This document shows, piece by piece, positions 32,774-45,104 of a stretch of DNA of 64,000 nt (position 1 is its first letter; the number at the start of each line of letters is the position of its first letter). Origin of the DNA: Serendipita indica DSM 11827. Taxonomy: Eukaryota > Basidiomycota > Agaricomycetes > Sebacinales > Serendipitaceae. A program made the position numbers and the translations under genes. Under the pieces are notes generated by a model. That model saw nothing but the letters and a program-made list of their open reading frames with translations. It had not been told where the DNA came from and did no database searches. The stretch is from positions 682,001-746,000 of the forward strand of contig CAJVGD010000042.1 of the NCBI GenBank assembly GCA_910890315.1, read 5' to 3'.

Positions 32774-33593
32774 TCAATCCGAGGCGACATCGTCCGAGTG
32801 CACATCGTCGTCGTCATCTAAAGGCCATTAGTAATTATGACGGGTATGTCGTTTACACGTACCATCTGCCACATCGTCAAGTTGCGCCGCCTGAGCTTCA
32901 GCTTCTCTGATAAATCCACGGCAATCGTTGTCTGCGGCCGGAATCAAGTCATAGGCGCGCTGGCCATGCTTGTCCTTTATCCTAGATGAAAATATGAGGT
33001 CAGCAACTACAACCAAAGCTGTACTTGCGATGTATCTGCGCCAGCTTCTAGCAAGCTCCGGACCATGTAGTGGCGTGTGTCTAGATCCGAGTTCTTGCAA
33101 GCCAAATGAAGTGGAGTCTGCTTCATAATCCTATTTTGCAAGTCTACGTCGCATCCCTCGACCGTGAGCAGCTCGTCCAGAGCGTCGACCGAGCCGTATT
33201 GCGCGCTGCAGGGTGACATGAGGTTCAGTGGCACCAAGCTGGCAGAAAAGATATTTACGCGTAATGAAGCGCTAATTGATATCCAAACAATCTAAGGGTC
33301 AGAGAGGGTTGAGGAAATGCCAAAAATGCGTGCCTGTATTGCCGAGACTGGAGACGATCAGCTACGATTGAGGGCCGGCGTACGAGATGTGAGAGGATGC
33401 TTACCCATCTTGAAAGTTTATATCGTAATCTCCTTCCTCAAAGACCTCGTTGAGCATGTCAACATCATCTGCCTTGGCGGCGGCAAGAAGACGTTCGTCT
33501 GGACAGTACACGCGCCAAACGCAGCGGTTGAGTGTACATAATAAACTGTCTGAAATGCTACTGACTGCAGCTTGCGCCTTGTTCAGAGGCCAT
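32774..33593 (-). CDS. Small ankyrin-repeat protein
   Basis: The start MASEQGASC is chosen because an intron (GTCAGT..CCAG, about 33497-33562) then joins it to NERLLAAAKADDVDMLNEVF, a typical beginning for small fungal ankyrin proteins. The repeats continue with a Tyr-Asp-Ile-Asn-Phe-Gln-Asp loop, YGSVDALDELLTVEGCDVDL, TPLHLACKNSDLDTRHYMVR and LLEAGADT, about three and a half ankyrin units. A last short intron joins DDVAD to an acidic end (DDDDDVHSDDVASD). Total length is about 200 residues. The family resembles the uncharacterised yeast YGL242C and S. pombe SPBP16F5.05c. It is a protein-interaction module with no known partner. The gene starts 65 bp from the divergent SMC4 start. Confidence 0.78.
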
Positions 33594-33657
33594 GAAATTG
33601 TCACGATGAGTGGCGAAAGGTCAAGGTTGAAGACTGGACTCCTACCACGACAGGTCG

Positions 33658-36600
33658 ATGCCGCCACGACGTGCTGCGACCCGCACGGCAGCCATAAAGG
33701 CAGAAGATGTCGATGAAGAACCTCCTACGCGCTCAAAACGCGTCGCACGCAGCGTCAGTGTGAGCGTTGCGGAGAGCGATCACGACGGTGCCAATACTGC
33801 AAGCGACGTATCCGACGATTCAGATCCTAAACCAAAGAAAAAGCCCGCAAAAAAAGCTGCAAAAGCTCCTGCGAAACGCGCTGCTCCGAAAGCGACGACG
33901 ACGACTTCAACAAAAGCCCGCAAGGCGGCAAAGGCCCTGGCGGACGAGGACGACGATGAAGAAGAGGAGAAACAGGAAGATGTCTTTGCGACACCCAAAC
34001 CTGTCGTCAAATCGCGCGCAAAGGCACCGGTAAAGAAGTCCAAAGTGGCGAAACCAGCGGCATCGCAGCAGTCGTCTCGGGCACCCAGTGTCATCGAATC
34101 GGAATTGGATGAACCCTAGATACAACACCACTTCCACGAACACCGAGACCAACGGCCAAGCGACCCGATCCAGTCGCACTAGACGAGGAAGAGAACATTG
34201 TCCTCGAAAGTCCGACTAGAAGACCACTGGTTATTCCCTCTCCCGTGAAACTAGAAGTTGTGGAAGACAAGGGACCGAGACCTCGTTTAGTTATTCATAA
34301 GATTGTACTGGTCAACTTCAAATCGTACGCAGGCCGGCAAGAGATTGGGCCCTTTCACAAGGTATTGACATTAAATGATCCGTAGCTGACCATTCTAACT
34401 TCAATCAGTCTTTCTCCGCTATCGTTGGCCCGAACGGTTCCGGCAAGTCAAACACCATCGACGCGTTACTCTTTGTATTTGGATACCGAGCGTCCAAAAT
34501 GAGACAGGGAAAGCTTAGCGAACTCATCCACAACTCGGCCAATTACCCAGACTTGGATGAATGTCGCGTCGAGGTTCATTTCCGCGAGATCATCGACTTG
34601 GTTTGTTGAAAGTCTGCTTACTAGACATAGCTGACAATTTTGAAGCCAGGTCCCGATGCATTTGAAGTTGTACCAAAGTCGAGCCTCGTCGTTGCCCGCA
34701 GTGCTTTCAAGAACAACTCGTCACGATATACGATTAACAATAGGGCCAGTAATTTCAATGAAGTCACGACTCTTCTCAAAGCGAGAGGCATCGATCTGGA
34801 CCATAAACGCTTCCTTATTCTCCAGGTTCGTTGCGGCTACAGTGAATTGATTGCATACTGACCCGTCAAAGGGAGAAGTTGAGTCTATCGCCCAGATGAA
34901 GCCCAAAGCTCAAACCGAACATGACGAGGGATTGCTCGAGTATCTCGAGGATATCATCGGGACATCCGTGTATAAGCAACCTATCGAAGACGCATTTGCC
35001 GAGTTAGACAAACTAGGAGAGGAGCGCTCGGAGAAGTTGAACCGCCTGAGGCTCGTGGAGAGAGAGAAGCAATCTCTTGAAGTGAGTTTGGGTTGCTTGT
35101 CGTCAATCTGGCTAAGCCATCGTAGGCGGACAAGAAAGAGGCAGACGACTTTTTACGCAACTCCAATGAATATGCGCGCGTTCAATCCCGTCTCTTTCAG
35201 TGGCATATGTATCAGACGCAGCTCAAGATAGATCAATGTGCTCACAAAATGGTTTGTGCACACCGATCATGAATATAATTTGCCGATACTCGATAGGACG
35301 AGCTTCAAGCCGAGTTGGTGGCACAAACCGAGGCCAACAAGGAGCATATACAGCAGTCGGAAGAGCTACAAGAGCACTATAACAACCAGGAGAAGAAGCT
35401 CAAGGTAAGAAAGATTATCAAAAGAGTAAGGCTGTTACTAAAGAGCGTGCAGATTGCGAAGAAGAGGCCGAGACTGCCACCGCACACTTGTCCTCCCAGA
35501 CAAAACGCGAAGTGGAACTAACGGAAAGGAAAAAGGTGGCAGATGCTAAGATTAAGAAGTGCACAAAGTCGATTGCTGAAGTATGCGTACTTGGTTCGGT
35601 GACACGACACTAACGCTCTACAGGACAAAGCGTCAAAATCCGAAGCTGACCACAGCATTCGCCACAACTCGGAGATCTTGGAACGCAGCCAAGCCGAGGT
35701 AGACAAGCTCGAAGAGAGCCTTGCTCAAGAAGAGAAGAAGCTCGAGGATATCGTGGACAGTTTGAAGGGTAAGTATTACTATCACATAATAGGTCAACGC
35801 TCATCCGCACGAAGACAAAACACAGGTCTTTACTAAGCAGATAGAAGCAAAGCAGAGAGAGCTCCAACCCTGGAGTGCAAAGTTGAGGCACAAGGAGGGC
35901 GAGATCAAGATCGCTCAGAACGAGCAAGACAGTCTCAAACGAAAAGTCGAGGCCGTCAAAACAGCGGGAACAGAGGCAAAAGCTGCATTAGAGGCTTTAC
36001 GCACAGAGAAGGCGAGCAAAGAAAACGACAAGAATCAGGTGCAACAGGAAAAAGCAGAGGCTCAACGGGAGTTGGCCGACAAGCAGCGGTCATTTGAGGT
36101 ACGCTCATTACAGTCGAGTGATCAGTTCTCACAGAAACCCAGACTCTGCGTGGCGAACTTGTCAATCTTCGCGGCAAGGCTTCCGCTTCACAACAAAAAG
36201 TTGAAGAGGCAAGAGCTTCACAAGCGCAAAATCGCTCAGCGAATGCGGTCCTTGATAGCCTGACCAAGCTTTCTCAAACGGGCCGAGTTCAAGGCTTCCA
36301 TGTAAGGACTTTGGCAGGTTTTACGTCAGAAAGCTAATCTTTCCACAGGGTCGTTTGGGAAGCCTCGGTACTATACCAGACGAGTACGATGTGGCTATTT
36401 CGACGGCATGTGGCATTCTCAACAATTTGGTTGTCGATACGGTCGAGCAGGCCCAAACATGCATTGAATATCTGCGCAGTCAAAACATTGGGCGTGCTTC
36501 TTTCATCGCTCTCAACAAGCTTCCGAAGCAGACATACGAACGCATTGAAACGCCGGAAGGCGTCCCGCGGCTTTTCGACCTGATCAAGCCCAAGGATCCC

Positions 36601-38896
36601 AAATACCTTCCAGCTTTCTGGAAGGGTGTGAGCAACACGCTCGTTGCAAAGGATTTGCAACAAGCCAACCGCATCGCATACGGCGCAAAACGATGGCGCG
36701 TAGTAACCTTGGCCGGCCAGCTGATTGATACATCTGGTACCATGTCTGGCGGTGGCAACAAGCCGATGAAAGGTCTCATGAGCTCGAAGCTAGCTTCGGA
36801 TTCCGTCCAGCCAGAAGTTCTCAAGAGGTTCGAAAAGGAGAGCGAACAGGACGCCTTGGCTGTTGCAAACGCTATATCTGCCTTGGCGCGTTTAGAATCT
36901 GAGATCGACGACTTGAAAGGGAAAGGACCGGCCCTCGACCTTGCTTTACAAAAGCTGAACATGGATCTTGGTGTATCCGTGCAACGTATCCAAGAAGCAG
37001 AGAAGCGCTTGCGAGAACTCGAGTATGTATATATATTCGCGTCGTCTGTTTGCTAAAGCTCTTTGCAGGAAGCAGAGTAAACCGGATCAAGCAGATATCC
37101 AGCGCATTGCGGTGCTCGAGAAGGAGATTGAACGCTCTCAGAGGGAACTAGAGCAACTCACTCGCGACTCAGCTGCAATTGAACAAGCCATACAAGAGCT
37201 TCAGGAAAAGATCTTGGACGTTGGTGGTGTTCGCCTTCGCGCACAGAAATCCAAAGTCGATGGCATAAGGCAAATGCTCGATCTTGAAAACGACAAGATC
37301 ACCAAGGCTGAAGTACATCTCGCTAAAGCGAGAAAGGATGCCGAAAAGTATGCAAAGTCTCTCGCAGCAAACGAAGAGGCCTTGGAGGCGAGTGCAGAAG
37401 TCCTGGAGCAACTGCAGAATGAGCTTTCGGTCGTCAAGTCTGACGTTGCTGGCGTTCAAAAGACTGTAGACGCTGCCAATAGCAGATTCGAGTTAGCGAA
37501 GGACGAGCTTGATGCGATTAAAGCCGAATTGGAAGAAAAGTTGGAGCTTACGAGAGAGTTCAGAAAGAAGGAGGTCAGAATCTGTGCTTGCGTTCTTCAA
37601 TATTGCTCATCCCCAATAGAACGAGATCAAGACGGCGTTGAAGGACGCCGAAAAGGAGCTCAAGGAGAACCAACAACGACACTCGACGTACAAAGAACGA
37701 CATGATAAGCTCGAGCTTCAGGAGATTGAGTGAGTATGAACGTGGTGGTAAGCCCGCATGTCTGAGTTTCATCAGCGAGGACGAGGAAGACGAAGCTGCG
37801 GCAGCGGCCGAAGCTGAGAAAAAGAAACAAGACGCGATGGATGAGGATGAGGACGAAAACAAGATGGAAGTTGATCCTCCCACCAAGACGGATCCCTATC
37901 AGTTTTACTGGTATACGCCAGAGGAGTTAGAATCCTTTAGCCAACGTCAACTTGTGGCTGATGTCGCACTTTATGAGGGTAAGAATGCCTAAATGAAGCT
38001 TCTAGGTTGACATTGTCTAGAACGCGTCCGAACTGCAAAGCCCAACATGGATGTCCTCAAGCAGTACCGCAAACGAGAGCAGGAGTTTTTGGCGCGGGCG
38101 CAAGATTTGGATGCCGTCACAGCTAAGCGGGATGCTTGCAAGAAGCATTATGATGACTTGCGGAAGAAGCGACTTGAGGAGTTTATGTCTGGATTCAATC
38201 AAATCTCTTCCAAGCTCAAGGAGATGTATCAAGTTTGTCTTCTTGCCTTCAGCACCGCATCTTCGTGTAACTGACGCTGAGTAGATGATCACACTGGGTG
38301 GAAATGCTGAGCTCGAATTGGTGGATAGTATGGATCCGTTCTCCGAAGGGATCATCTTCAGCGTCATGCCGCCCAAGAAGAGCTGGAAGAATATCTCGAA
38401 TCTTTCCGGTGGCGAAAAGGTTGGTTGGTCGCGTAAACCTCGGCATGTTTGACCTTTCTCCAGACGTTAAGCTCATTGGCTTTGGTCTTCGCGTTGCACG
38501 TCTTCAAGGTAGCCTCCAAGCCTCTATGAACAGGACTGTGCTAAAGCTTCTGGGTTTCTAGCCAACTCCGCTGTACTTTATGGACGAGATTGATGCCGCC
38601 CTCGACTTCCGAAACGTCTCGATTGTGGCAAACTATATCAAAGATCGAACGAAGAACGCACAATTTATCATCATCTCCCTGCGGTGCGTGCCGTTCGCAC
38701 TCTTTCAAAGGGCTTTTCTGACTTGTGGATCTAGTAACAACATGTTCGAGCTTAGCCATCGACTTATTGGCATCTACAAGACTTCAAACGCTACACGGAG
38801 TGAGTGTCTTATTTTATACCGAACACAGGCTGAATTAGCTCAGGTATCACAATTGACAATCACGATCTCAACCGGGCCCCTTCTGTATCTACCTAG
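33658..38896 (+). CDS. SMC4: Condensin subunit SMC4
   Basis: This is the ATPase subunit of condensin, which compacts mitotic chromosomes with SMC2. The N-terminus is basic and acidic low complexity (KKKPAKKAAKAPAKRAAPK). The head follows: RLVIHKIVLVNFKSYAGRQE, then IVGPNGSGKSNTIDALLFVF (Walker A), then ANYPDLDECRVEVHF. Long coiled coils flank a hinge with GSLGTIPDEYDVAISTACG and IALNKLPKQTYERI; the TMSGGGNKPMKG segment follows. The C-terminal head has NISNLSGGEK (ABC signature), TLSSLALVFALHVFK, PTPLYFMDEIDAALDFRNVS (Walker B) and SHRLIGIYK. It ends DNHDLNRAPSVST. At least fifteen short introns interrupt the gene, many inferred only roughly. The frame changes near 34080-34150; a short intron there is needed to pass a TAG at 34117. 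Confidence 0.93.
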
Positions 38897-38949
38897 TCAC
38901 CCATTCAATGTAATTCGGTACACAAATCTATCAAATTGTATCCCATTCC

Positions 38950-40579
38950 TCACTCCGAGAGCACCGTCTCGTTGAGAACCTGTTCAATCGACGAGACGAG
39001 TTTGTCAACGACTTCGTCAATCTCTGCGTCGGTCATATTGTACGCCGGTGCAAGAATGAGATGATCACCCTTGGCACCATCAATACCACCGCTCATGCCA
39101 ATAATCACCAAGCCATTCTTCATTGCCTGTGCCTGAACGCGGCCACCCAGCCTCTCTTTGCCACGTCCGATGAACCACTTGTCGTAAACGCTTTGGTCGG
39201 GAACCTGGAGCTCTATAGCCCAGAAGCATCCGCCGCCGCGGATATCAAACACATAGTCCTTGCAGATTGCATTGGGGGAAAGAACAAGTCGGTCGCGAAG
39301 ACGTCGTTCGAGGTAAATTCCAACTTGATGCGCACGCTCCAGGAGATTTTGTTCCTCTATGACGTCCTGAACCGCAAGGGATGCAGCCACTGCGAGCGGG
39401 TGTGCTTGGTACGTGTGCCCGTGCTGCAAATAATTACTTCCACTCCTCAGACCCTCAGCAACACGGTGATTTAAGAACACGGCACCAATAGAGCCGTATC
39501 CGCCTCCGAGACCCTTTGCGACCGCTTGGATGTCTGGTGGGATGCCGTCCGTGTACGAGTTGGGAGATTGCCAGGCATGGTACGTCGAGCCCATGCGACC
39601 CATCCCGCACATGACCTCGTCGTAGATGAGGAGGATGCCGTGCTTTTTACAGAGCTGTGAGATGCCGTGGAAATAAGCCCTTGGGTGCGTAGGTCACTCC
39701 TTGTGTGGCGCCGACGACGGGTTCTGCAACGACTAGTGAACAATTTGTTAGGCGTACAGCACAGATGCGATGCGATGAAACGACTCACATGCGATGACAT
39801 TTTGCGGACCGAGTTCTTCCATCTTGTCCTCAACCTCCTTGACCAAGCGTGCGGCATATTCTTCCTCACTCTCACCTTCTGATGCATAACGCTTATAGTA
39901 TGCAGGGCTGACATGATGAAACGCATCGTGGTTTAAGAGGACTTCATACGGTGCACGACGAGCGGGATGGTAAGACAGCTGTAATGCGCCGAGTGTGTTG
40001 CCGTGATAGGATTGTCGTCGTGAGATGAAGAACTTGCGTTGTGGTTGAGGAGGGGATTGATCGACATAGTATTGGCGGGCGAGCTTGATTACAGCTTCCA
40101 TGGCTTCGGAGCCACCGGAAACAAAGAAGCATTGCGCGAATGCACCGCCAGATGATGCGATGAGTCTGTCTGCCAGACGCAGTGAAGGCTCGTTGAGGAG
40201 TTGGACGTTGTATACATCTAGAACGGCGAATGAATGTCAATAAAGCGGCATCTTAGAGTGATTTTGACGTACAGGAAAGCTTCTGAAGCTGCTGTTGAAT
40301 CGCATCGGTGACTTTTTGGTTACCCATGCCGATACAGGTCACGGCTGCACCACCAACACCGTCAATGAGCGTTTCCCCATTCTCTAGACTGATGTATACG
40401 CCCTGAGCGCTCACGGCAATCGGCGGCGTCCACGGGACACGATGGAGCATGGTCGCAAAGTCATTACTTGTATTTGCAAGCTCTTTGACATTGCTATGAT
40501 CCTCTTCAGTTGTATTGGCCGTTCCCTTTGAGGGCGCAACAGCAGTGGGCTGGGTCGAGTCAAGGGAGATGGGCGACAT
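38950..40579 (-). CDS. Class-III (PLP-dependent) aminotransferase
   Basis: Three main exons: about 40579-40273, about 40220-39735 and about 39700-38950. The order matches class-III transaminases: WTPPIAVSAQGVYISLENGE and TLIDGVGGAAVTCIGMGNQK; then FVSGGSEAMEAVIKLARQYY (PLP phosphate loop), RRQSYHGNTLGALQLS, EPVVGATQGV, LLIYDEVMCGMGRMG (the Asp that pairs with the PLP ring nitrogen), AVAKGLGGGYGSIGAVF (Lys Schiff base) and QHGHTYQAHPLAVAASLAVQ. The C-terminus is NETVLSE. The start MSPISLDSTQ leaves 196 bp to the divergent glycerate kinase start; a longer start at 40615 (MVRVIQRLLNPT) would add a possible mitochondrial leader. The amino donor cannot be read from the sequence. It lies between glycerate kinase and SMC4. 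Confidence 0.88.
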
Positions 40580-40775
40580 GGTCGGGTTCAGAAGCCGTTG
40601 AATGACCCGGACCATATGGAAAGGCCAGCCGTTCTCAATAATTATGTAACCAATCTGACCATAACCCTCGTCAACCGCGGCAATTCGCAAGTAATAATAG
40701 CCGCCTATCCTCTGCCACCCCGCCTCAGCTGGCTCGCCAGCCTTTTCAATCTCGACCACGACCCCATCCTGGACA

Positions 40776-41784
40776 ATGGCGACAGTATCCGAGATCGCAT
40801 TGGCACATATTCTGAAACATATCCCAAGTTCTAGACCGTCAGTCACAAATTCTTCACCTCTCTTTGTCGCAATCCAAGGTCCTCAGGGCATTGGCAAAAC
40901 GACACTCTGTACGGCGCTCGTCAACCGCCTTCAAAGCGCCCCCCATGATCTTCGTGTCGTCAGTTTCTCGATAGATGACTTGTACTATGGACACGAGGAG
41001 ATGCGGAAGATAGAGCAACGTAATAAAGGTAACGGGATGCTAGCCGGAAGAGGATTACCTGGCACACACGATATCGCTTTGGGCGCACAGATACTACAGG
41101 GTTTAAAGAATATTAACCACCAAGATCAGGAGAACATTCAAGTTCAAATTCCTGTATACGACAAGTCACGCTTTGCAGGTCTCGGCGATAGAAGACCTGT
41201 GAGCGAATGGAGCACTATCAGTGGAGGTGTAGATATCGTGATCCTTGAGGGATGGTGTATGGGGTTTTACCCACTCCCGCTCGAGGACCTCCGTGGCCTC
41301 TGGAATCGCAGAGATCAAATCGGGTTTCCCCCATCTGTAGTTCTAGAGGGTGGATTCGACGATATCAAAACAATAAACGATAATTTGACACAGTATGTCG
41401 ACAAGTGGTATCCTTACTTTCAATGCTTTGTCCAGGTGAGCCTTCGACCCATTGAGGGGCTGCGCTTATGCTGGTAGATTGCACCATTGGAAGATCAATG
41501 CAGTGTGATATACAAATGGAGACTGCAACAAGAGCAGACTACAAAGGCGCTCCACGGGCAAGGTATGACGGATGAAGAGGTCGCGCGGTGAGTTTATGTT
41601 CAGACAGTTAAGTTTGCTAAACCCTGTCAGTTTCATCGACAGGTACATTCCGGGCTACATTTTCTTTGGCCAAGGTCCACGACGAGGATCTGGGTCTGCA
41701 CAAGGGGTTCCTCCATGGACCGGCAGTGGTTGTCGAATTCTGGTGAACGAGGATAGAGTACCGTACCGTACAGAGCAGTTCTAG
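40776..41784 (+). CDS. D-glycerate 3-kinase (GLYK/Tda10-like)
   Basis: This P-loop kinase is of the fungal/plant glycerate kinase family, which phosphorylates D-glycerate to 3-phosphoglycerate; yeast YGR205W (Tda10) is a relative. The motifs are FVAIQGPQGIGKTTLCTALV (Walker A), VVSFSIDDLYYGHEEMRKIE (catalytic Asp pair), GNGMLAGRGLPGTHDIALGA, QIPVYDKSRFAGLGDR, and VDIVILEGWCMGFYPL (Walker B and following Glu). After two introns (near 41436-41477 and 41588-41630) come YKWRLQQEQTTKALHGQGMT and FIDRYIPGYIFFGQGP, ending ILVNEDRVPYRTEQF. The length of about 310 residues is normal. Head-to-head placement with an aminotransferase suggests shared regulation, possibly in serine/glyoxylate-derived carbon recovery (inference). 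Confidence 0.9.
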
Positions 41785-41940
41785 CGATTTTGTACGCCTT
41801 GAAATTCACTGAGCGTCTTAGTGTAATGGGTGGCACTTCATTCGCTGCGGCTCGGGCATGTCCCGATGACTAGCCATAGGAGTGATTACCGATCCCCAGC
41901 TCCCTTCCGACTCTTCCAAGCGCTCTTGCTCCTTACCACA

Positions 41941-43392
41941 ATGTCGTCTCTTTCCTCGATGCTAGCGACATATCGCATTTCATCTCACACCGGCTTCGCA
42001 CCCGACACACCATGTCCATCTAAATTCAATTCTTCTCGTTTTGACCCGTGGTTAGCCATCGCTGCACGACTTCCGGACCTCATCAAGACAAACGCCATCC
42101 GCAAGGCACTCGAAGAGTTGCCTGTGCTCTCACCAGACGGCTCATCTCCCGAAAATAAAGATAATGGAGATGGATTGGGTGACTATGACGAGTATAGACT
42201 CGCATACGTCCTCCTTTCTTTCTTTGCCCAAGCGTATATATGGGGAAACACCTCCAACAACGATCAACCTTCGAACACACTCCCACCATCTATTTCAGTT
42301 CCTCTTACGCAGGTTGCATACGACTTGGGCGTTATACCGTCATTTGTGTATGCTGCCGGATCGCTGTGGCTCGTCACGGATGACCCTACAGGTCCCAATG
42401 GGAAGAGATGCGTCGTATCCTTTACGGGAACCAGGGACGAGGAACACTTTAACCTCACGACTTATGCCGTCGAGCAAGCCGGTGGACGTGCGCTGCATAA
42501 TGCTCTATTGGCTTCCAAAGAAGTCGGTGCACATACGCCTCACGCTCAGCACCTTCATAACGTGAATGGAGCGAATGGGTCGAGCAATAAAGCTAGCGCG
42601 GGTGAGCAAGCCAAGGACGCAGGAAAGATTGTCGAAGCGTTGCGAGAGGTCGCCGACGCTCTCAAGCAGTGCAAGGTCATCTTGAATTCGATGAGACAGG
42701 GATGTGATCCAGATGTGTTTTATAATCAGCTCCGTCCGTACCTCGTCGGGAGCCTGGTCAGTCCAACGTATTATCTCCCAGTGACGCCAAGTTGACGTAT
42801 ATCTATAGTCTGTAGAGAGAGGTGTGAGATATCTCGGCACGGGTGGGGCAGAAGGGGAGGGAATCGTTCGCCGGTTCCCTGGAGCGAGCGCCGCGCAGTC
42901 ACCGTTGTTCCAATCGCTTGACGTTTTACTTGGTGTGAAGCATTCGTCTGGCGGGCGAGAAGCCTTTGTCAAGGAAATGCAAAAGGCCATGCCAGGTACG
43001 TACATCTCTTTTCACTCCAGAACCGCCTTTTGCACTACATCGTATATGGTGCGATAACGGAGACTCACGTCGACTTGGTAGACGACCATGTCCGGTTCAT
43101 ACACGACCTATCAAATTTACCATCCATTTCCGCATTCGTATCAACTCAACCAGAAGATTCAGAGGTGAGGGCGGTGTATAATGAAGCCATCAAAGCGTTG
43201 GGCGAGTTCCGAAGCGAGCATGTGAGGATTGTGACGTCGTATGTCCTCCAGCCATCCAAAAAGGCCGCAAAATCCGATCCAAGCAGCCAAGAAGACGCGC
43301 CCAAACAAGGTAGTGGTGGCAGCGCCGATCTGATGGGACTCTTGAAGGGAATGCGAGATGATACGGGACAATCAGTGTTGAAGGCTGACTAG
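41941..43392 (+). CDS. Indoleamine 2,3-dioxygenase
   Basis: This haem enzyme opens the indole ring of tryptophan to N-formylkynurenine, the first step of the kynurenine route to NAD (yeast Bna2). The start MSSLSSMLATYRISSHTGFA is chosen because the family begins near here; the frame extends upstream to 41830. Exon 1 carries YRLAYVLLSFFAQAYIWGN, LPPSISVPLTQVAYDLGVIP, VSFTGTRDEEHF and LRPYLVGS. Exon 2 has RGVRYLGTGGAEGEG and SPLFQSLDVLLGVKH, and ends KAMP. An intron to 43081 joins it to DDHVRFIHDLSNLP. Exon 3 holds FRSEHVRIVTSYVLQP, whose His is the expected proximal haem ligand, and GSGGSADLMGLLKGMRDDTG, the family C-terminal signature. All key elements are present, so the enzyme should be active. 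Confidence 0.92.
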
Positions 43393-43444
43393 ACAAACAT
43401 ATGTTGGATCCGTAGTGCGAATTAAATAAAGAAGTACGGGGTCA

Positions 43445-44016
43445 TCAGTCTAGCAGCTCAGAAAGATCAATCTCCTTCATCTTCCGATGCTCCCGCTCGT
43501 CTTTTACAATCCTAAGAGAGTATTAGGTCGGATAGCTTGCAGAATCAAATAAATACCTCGAGTCCACACGTAGATCCTCTGCCTCTAGGCCGACCACCTG
43601 CTGCGGCGTCTTTGCATCGATGACCTATTGAACATCGATCATCAATACGATCAATGAAACCCAGCCCGTAGTAGGAATGTACGCACGTAGTGATTATCGC
43701 AATTTGGACAATACTCGTCGCTCTCTTCATACTTTGTCATGTCCTTTCGAAACGCCTTTTTGCATTTTTTGCAGATAAAGTGCATCTCCATCGTCTTGGT
43801 CAACTTGTGGTCCGATACTTCTGCGTGACATTCCGGGCAATCGAACCATTTCCTGCAGCACGGGGCGCGGATGGAGACTTGAGCGTTGAGAATGTGCTTG
43901 CTTGAAAGCGTTAAACCATCTTATAAGTTCTAAGTGGTGGTACAGTACGAACCACATGAGAAATTGAAGAATAAAGTATCACGAGAGTGTCCAAGTTTGG
44001 TGCGCCGTACACTCAT
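43445..44016 (-). CDS. CHY-type zinc finger protein
   Basis: Reading the minus strand with three short introns gives about 135 residues. The start MSVRRTKLGHSRDTLFFNFS is joined by a GTTCGT..ATAAG intron to DGLTLSSKHILNAQVSIRAP, then CCRKWFDCPECHAEVSDHKL, FICKKCKKAFRKDMTKYEES and DEYCPNCDNHY. Pairs of Cys/His at CC, CPEC-H, CKKC and CPNC form the CHY zinc-binding pattern (PF05495). The last exons give VIDAKTPQQVVGLEAEDLRV and end KMKEIDLSELLD. Small fungal CHY proteins are conserved but poorly characterised. The best-studied relative, Hot13, acts on small Tim proteins in mitochondria, but this protein lacks the full Hot13 layout. The first exon is the least certain. Confidence 0.8.
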
Positions 44017-44117
44017 GTGGGGTGAACTAGTTATTACGCACGGTATAAATAGAGATACAATACTTTCACCCTTTAGTATATACACAAAGACTATACATCC
44101 ATTCCCCAAGAGAAATA

Positions 44118-44936
44118 TTACGAAGACAAGTCTGGCCGTTTCATCGCCTGAAGTTGTTTCTCCTTCTCTTCTGCTATTGACAATGTCTTGCTCAATTCTT
44201 CCTCTCGAGATTGAAGGTGGGTTTCCATTCCAATAATTAGGAGACGCATCTGTCGGTCATAGGGTCAATGCATATGTTTGGCATACGAACCTAAACTTGA
44301 ACGTACTTGTTCTAGGTATTCAGCTGTGACTGTAGGCGGTGGCGCGATCGAGACTGGTGCAGGGGAGGGACGTTCCGGCGCATCGAGAGAGGTTCGTCCA
44401 GGCGCCAGGTCGAGTGTTGTCTATCAGAGGTCAAAATCTGTACACTGTGTAGAATAGTTATACGCATACCTGCCAGTTCTCTCCCGCGAGCCTCGCCAGT
44501 TCGTCTTCGAGTATCTTGATTCTTCGATTGGCTCTAACCGGTCGTCAGGCAAATATCGGAGAGGTAAGGTTAGAATGTACGCACCGCTCAGTCTCCATCA
44601 TTGCTCGCTCGTTCTCCCTGTTCGCGCCTGCGAGTAATAGCTCGACATTTCGTGCTGTCTCCCTCGCCTTTTTTAGCTCTTCAGGACTCGGTCTCTGCGC
44701 TAAAAGTGATTGTAGCGATAAAACCTGGTCCTTCAACTAGACAACGTCAGTCCCAGATTGTCACAGCGGCCGTAACATACGCGGATGTTTTCCCTCTCTG
44801 AAGCATCTAGATCACGCATCAAGGATTCTATATCCGAGGATTCCCCTCGTATCGCGGTTCCCATCTCGTCAACCCCGGCATTCGACGAGGAGTGGAGGCG
44901 ATTGTGACGGACAGTCGTTGCGCGTCTCGTTGTCAT
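44118..44936 (-). CDS. Small coiled-coil protein of unknown function
   Basis: Five short exons give about 200 residues. The start MTTRRATTVRHNRLHSSSNA is basic. It is followed by SSDIESLMRDLDASERENIR, then LKDQVLSLQSLLAQRPSPEE and LLLAGANRENERAMMETER, then RRIKILEDELARLAGENWQ, a Pro-rich linker (APERPSPAPVSIAPPP) and a last helix ETHLQSREEELSKTLSIAEE, ending AMKRPDLSS. Heptad spacing in three blocks indicates a parallel coiled coil. No domain name can be given. The frame continuity across four GT..AG introns and the absence of stops in the joined product support a real gene. It lies between the CHY protein and Syo1. Confidence 0.6.
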
Positions 44937-45104
44937 CGAAACAACTCTATCCTACTACCAATATTTCCAAATGCTAGCCAGATGATCAACTGAGTGTAGC
45001 GACCAACAAGGTGTTTGTGTTTGGTTCGGTTCAAAAACTTTGAGCCACTCACGTCGGCCACTCGTCAATTTAAAGCAGTAGGAAGAGAGGAGAAAATAAA
45101 AGCA

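Noticed and set aside
40580-40846. N-terminal extension of the aminotransferase overlapping the glycerate kinase start
   Set aside because: The extension overlaps the conserved start of the opposite-strand gene and has no class-III aminotransferase character; a start at 40579 or 40615 is preferred.
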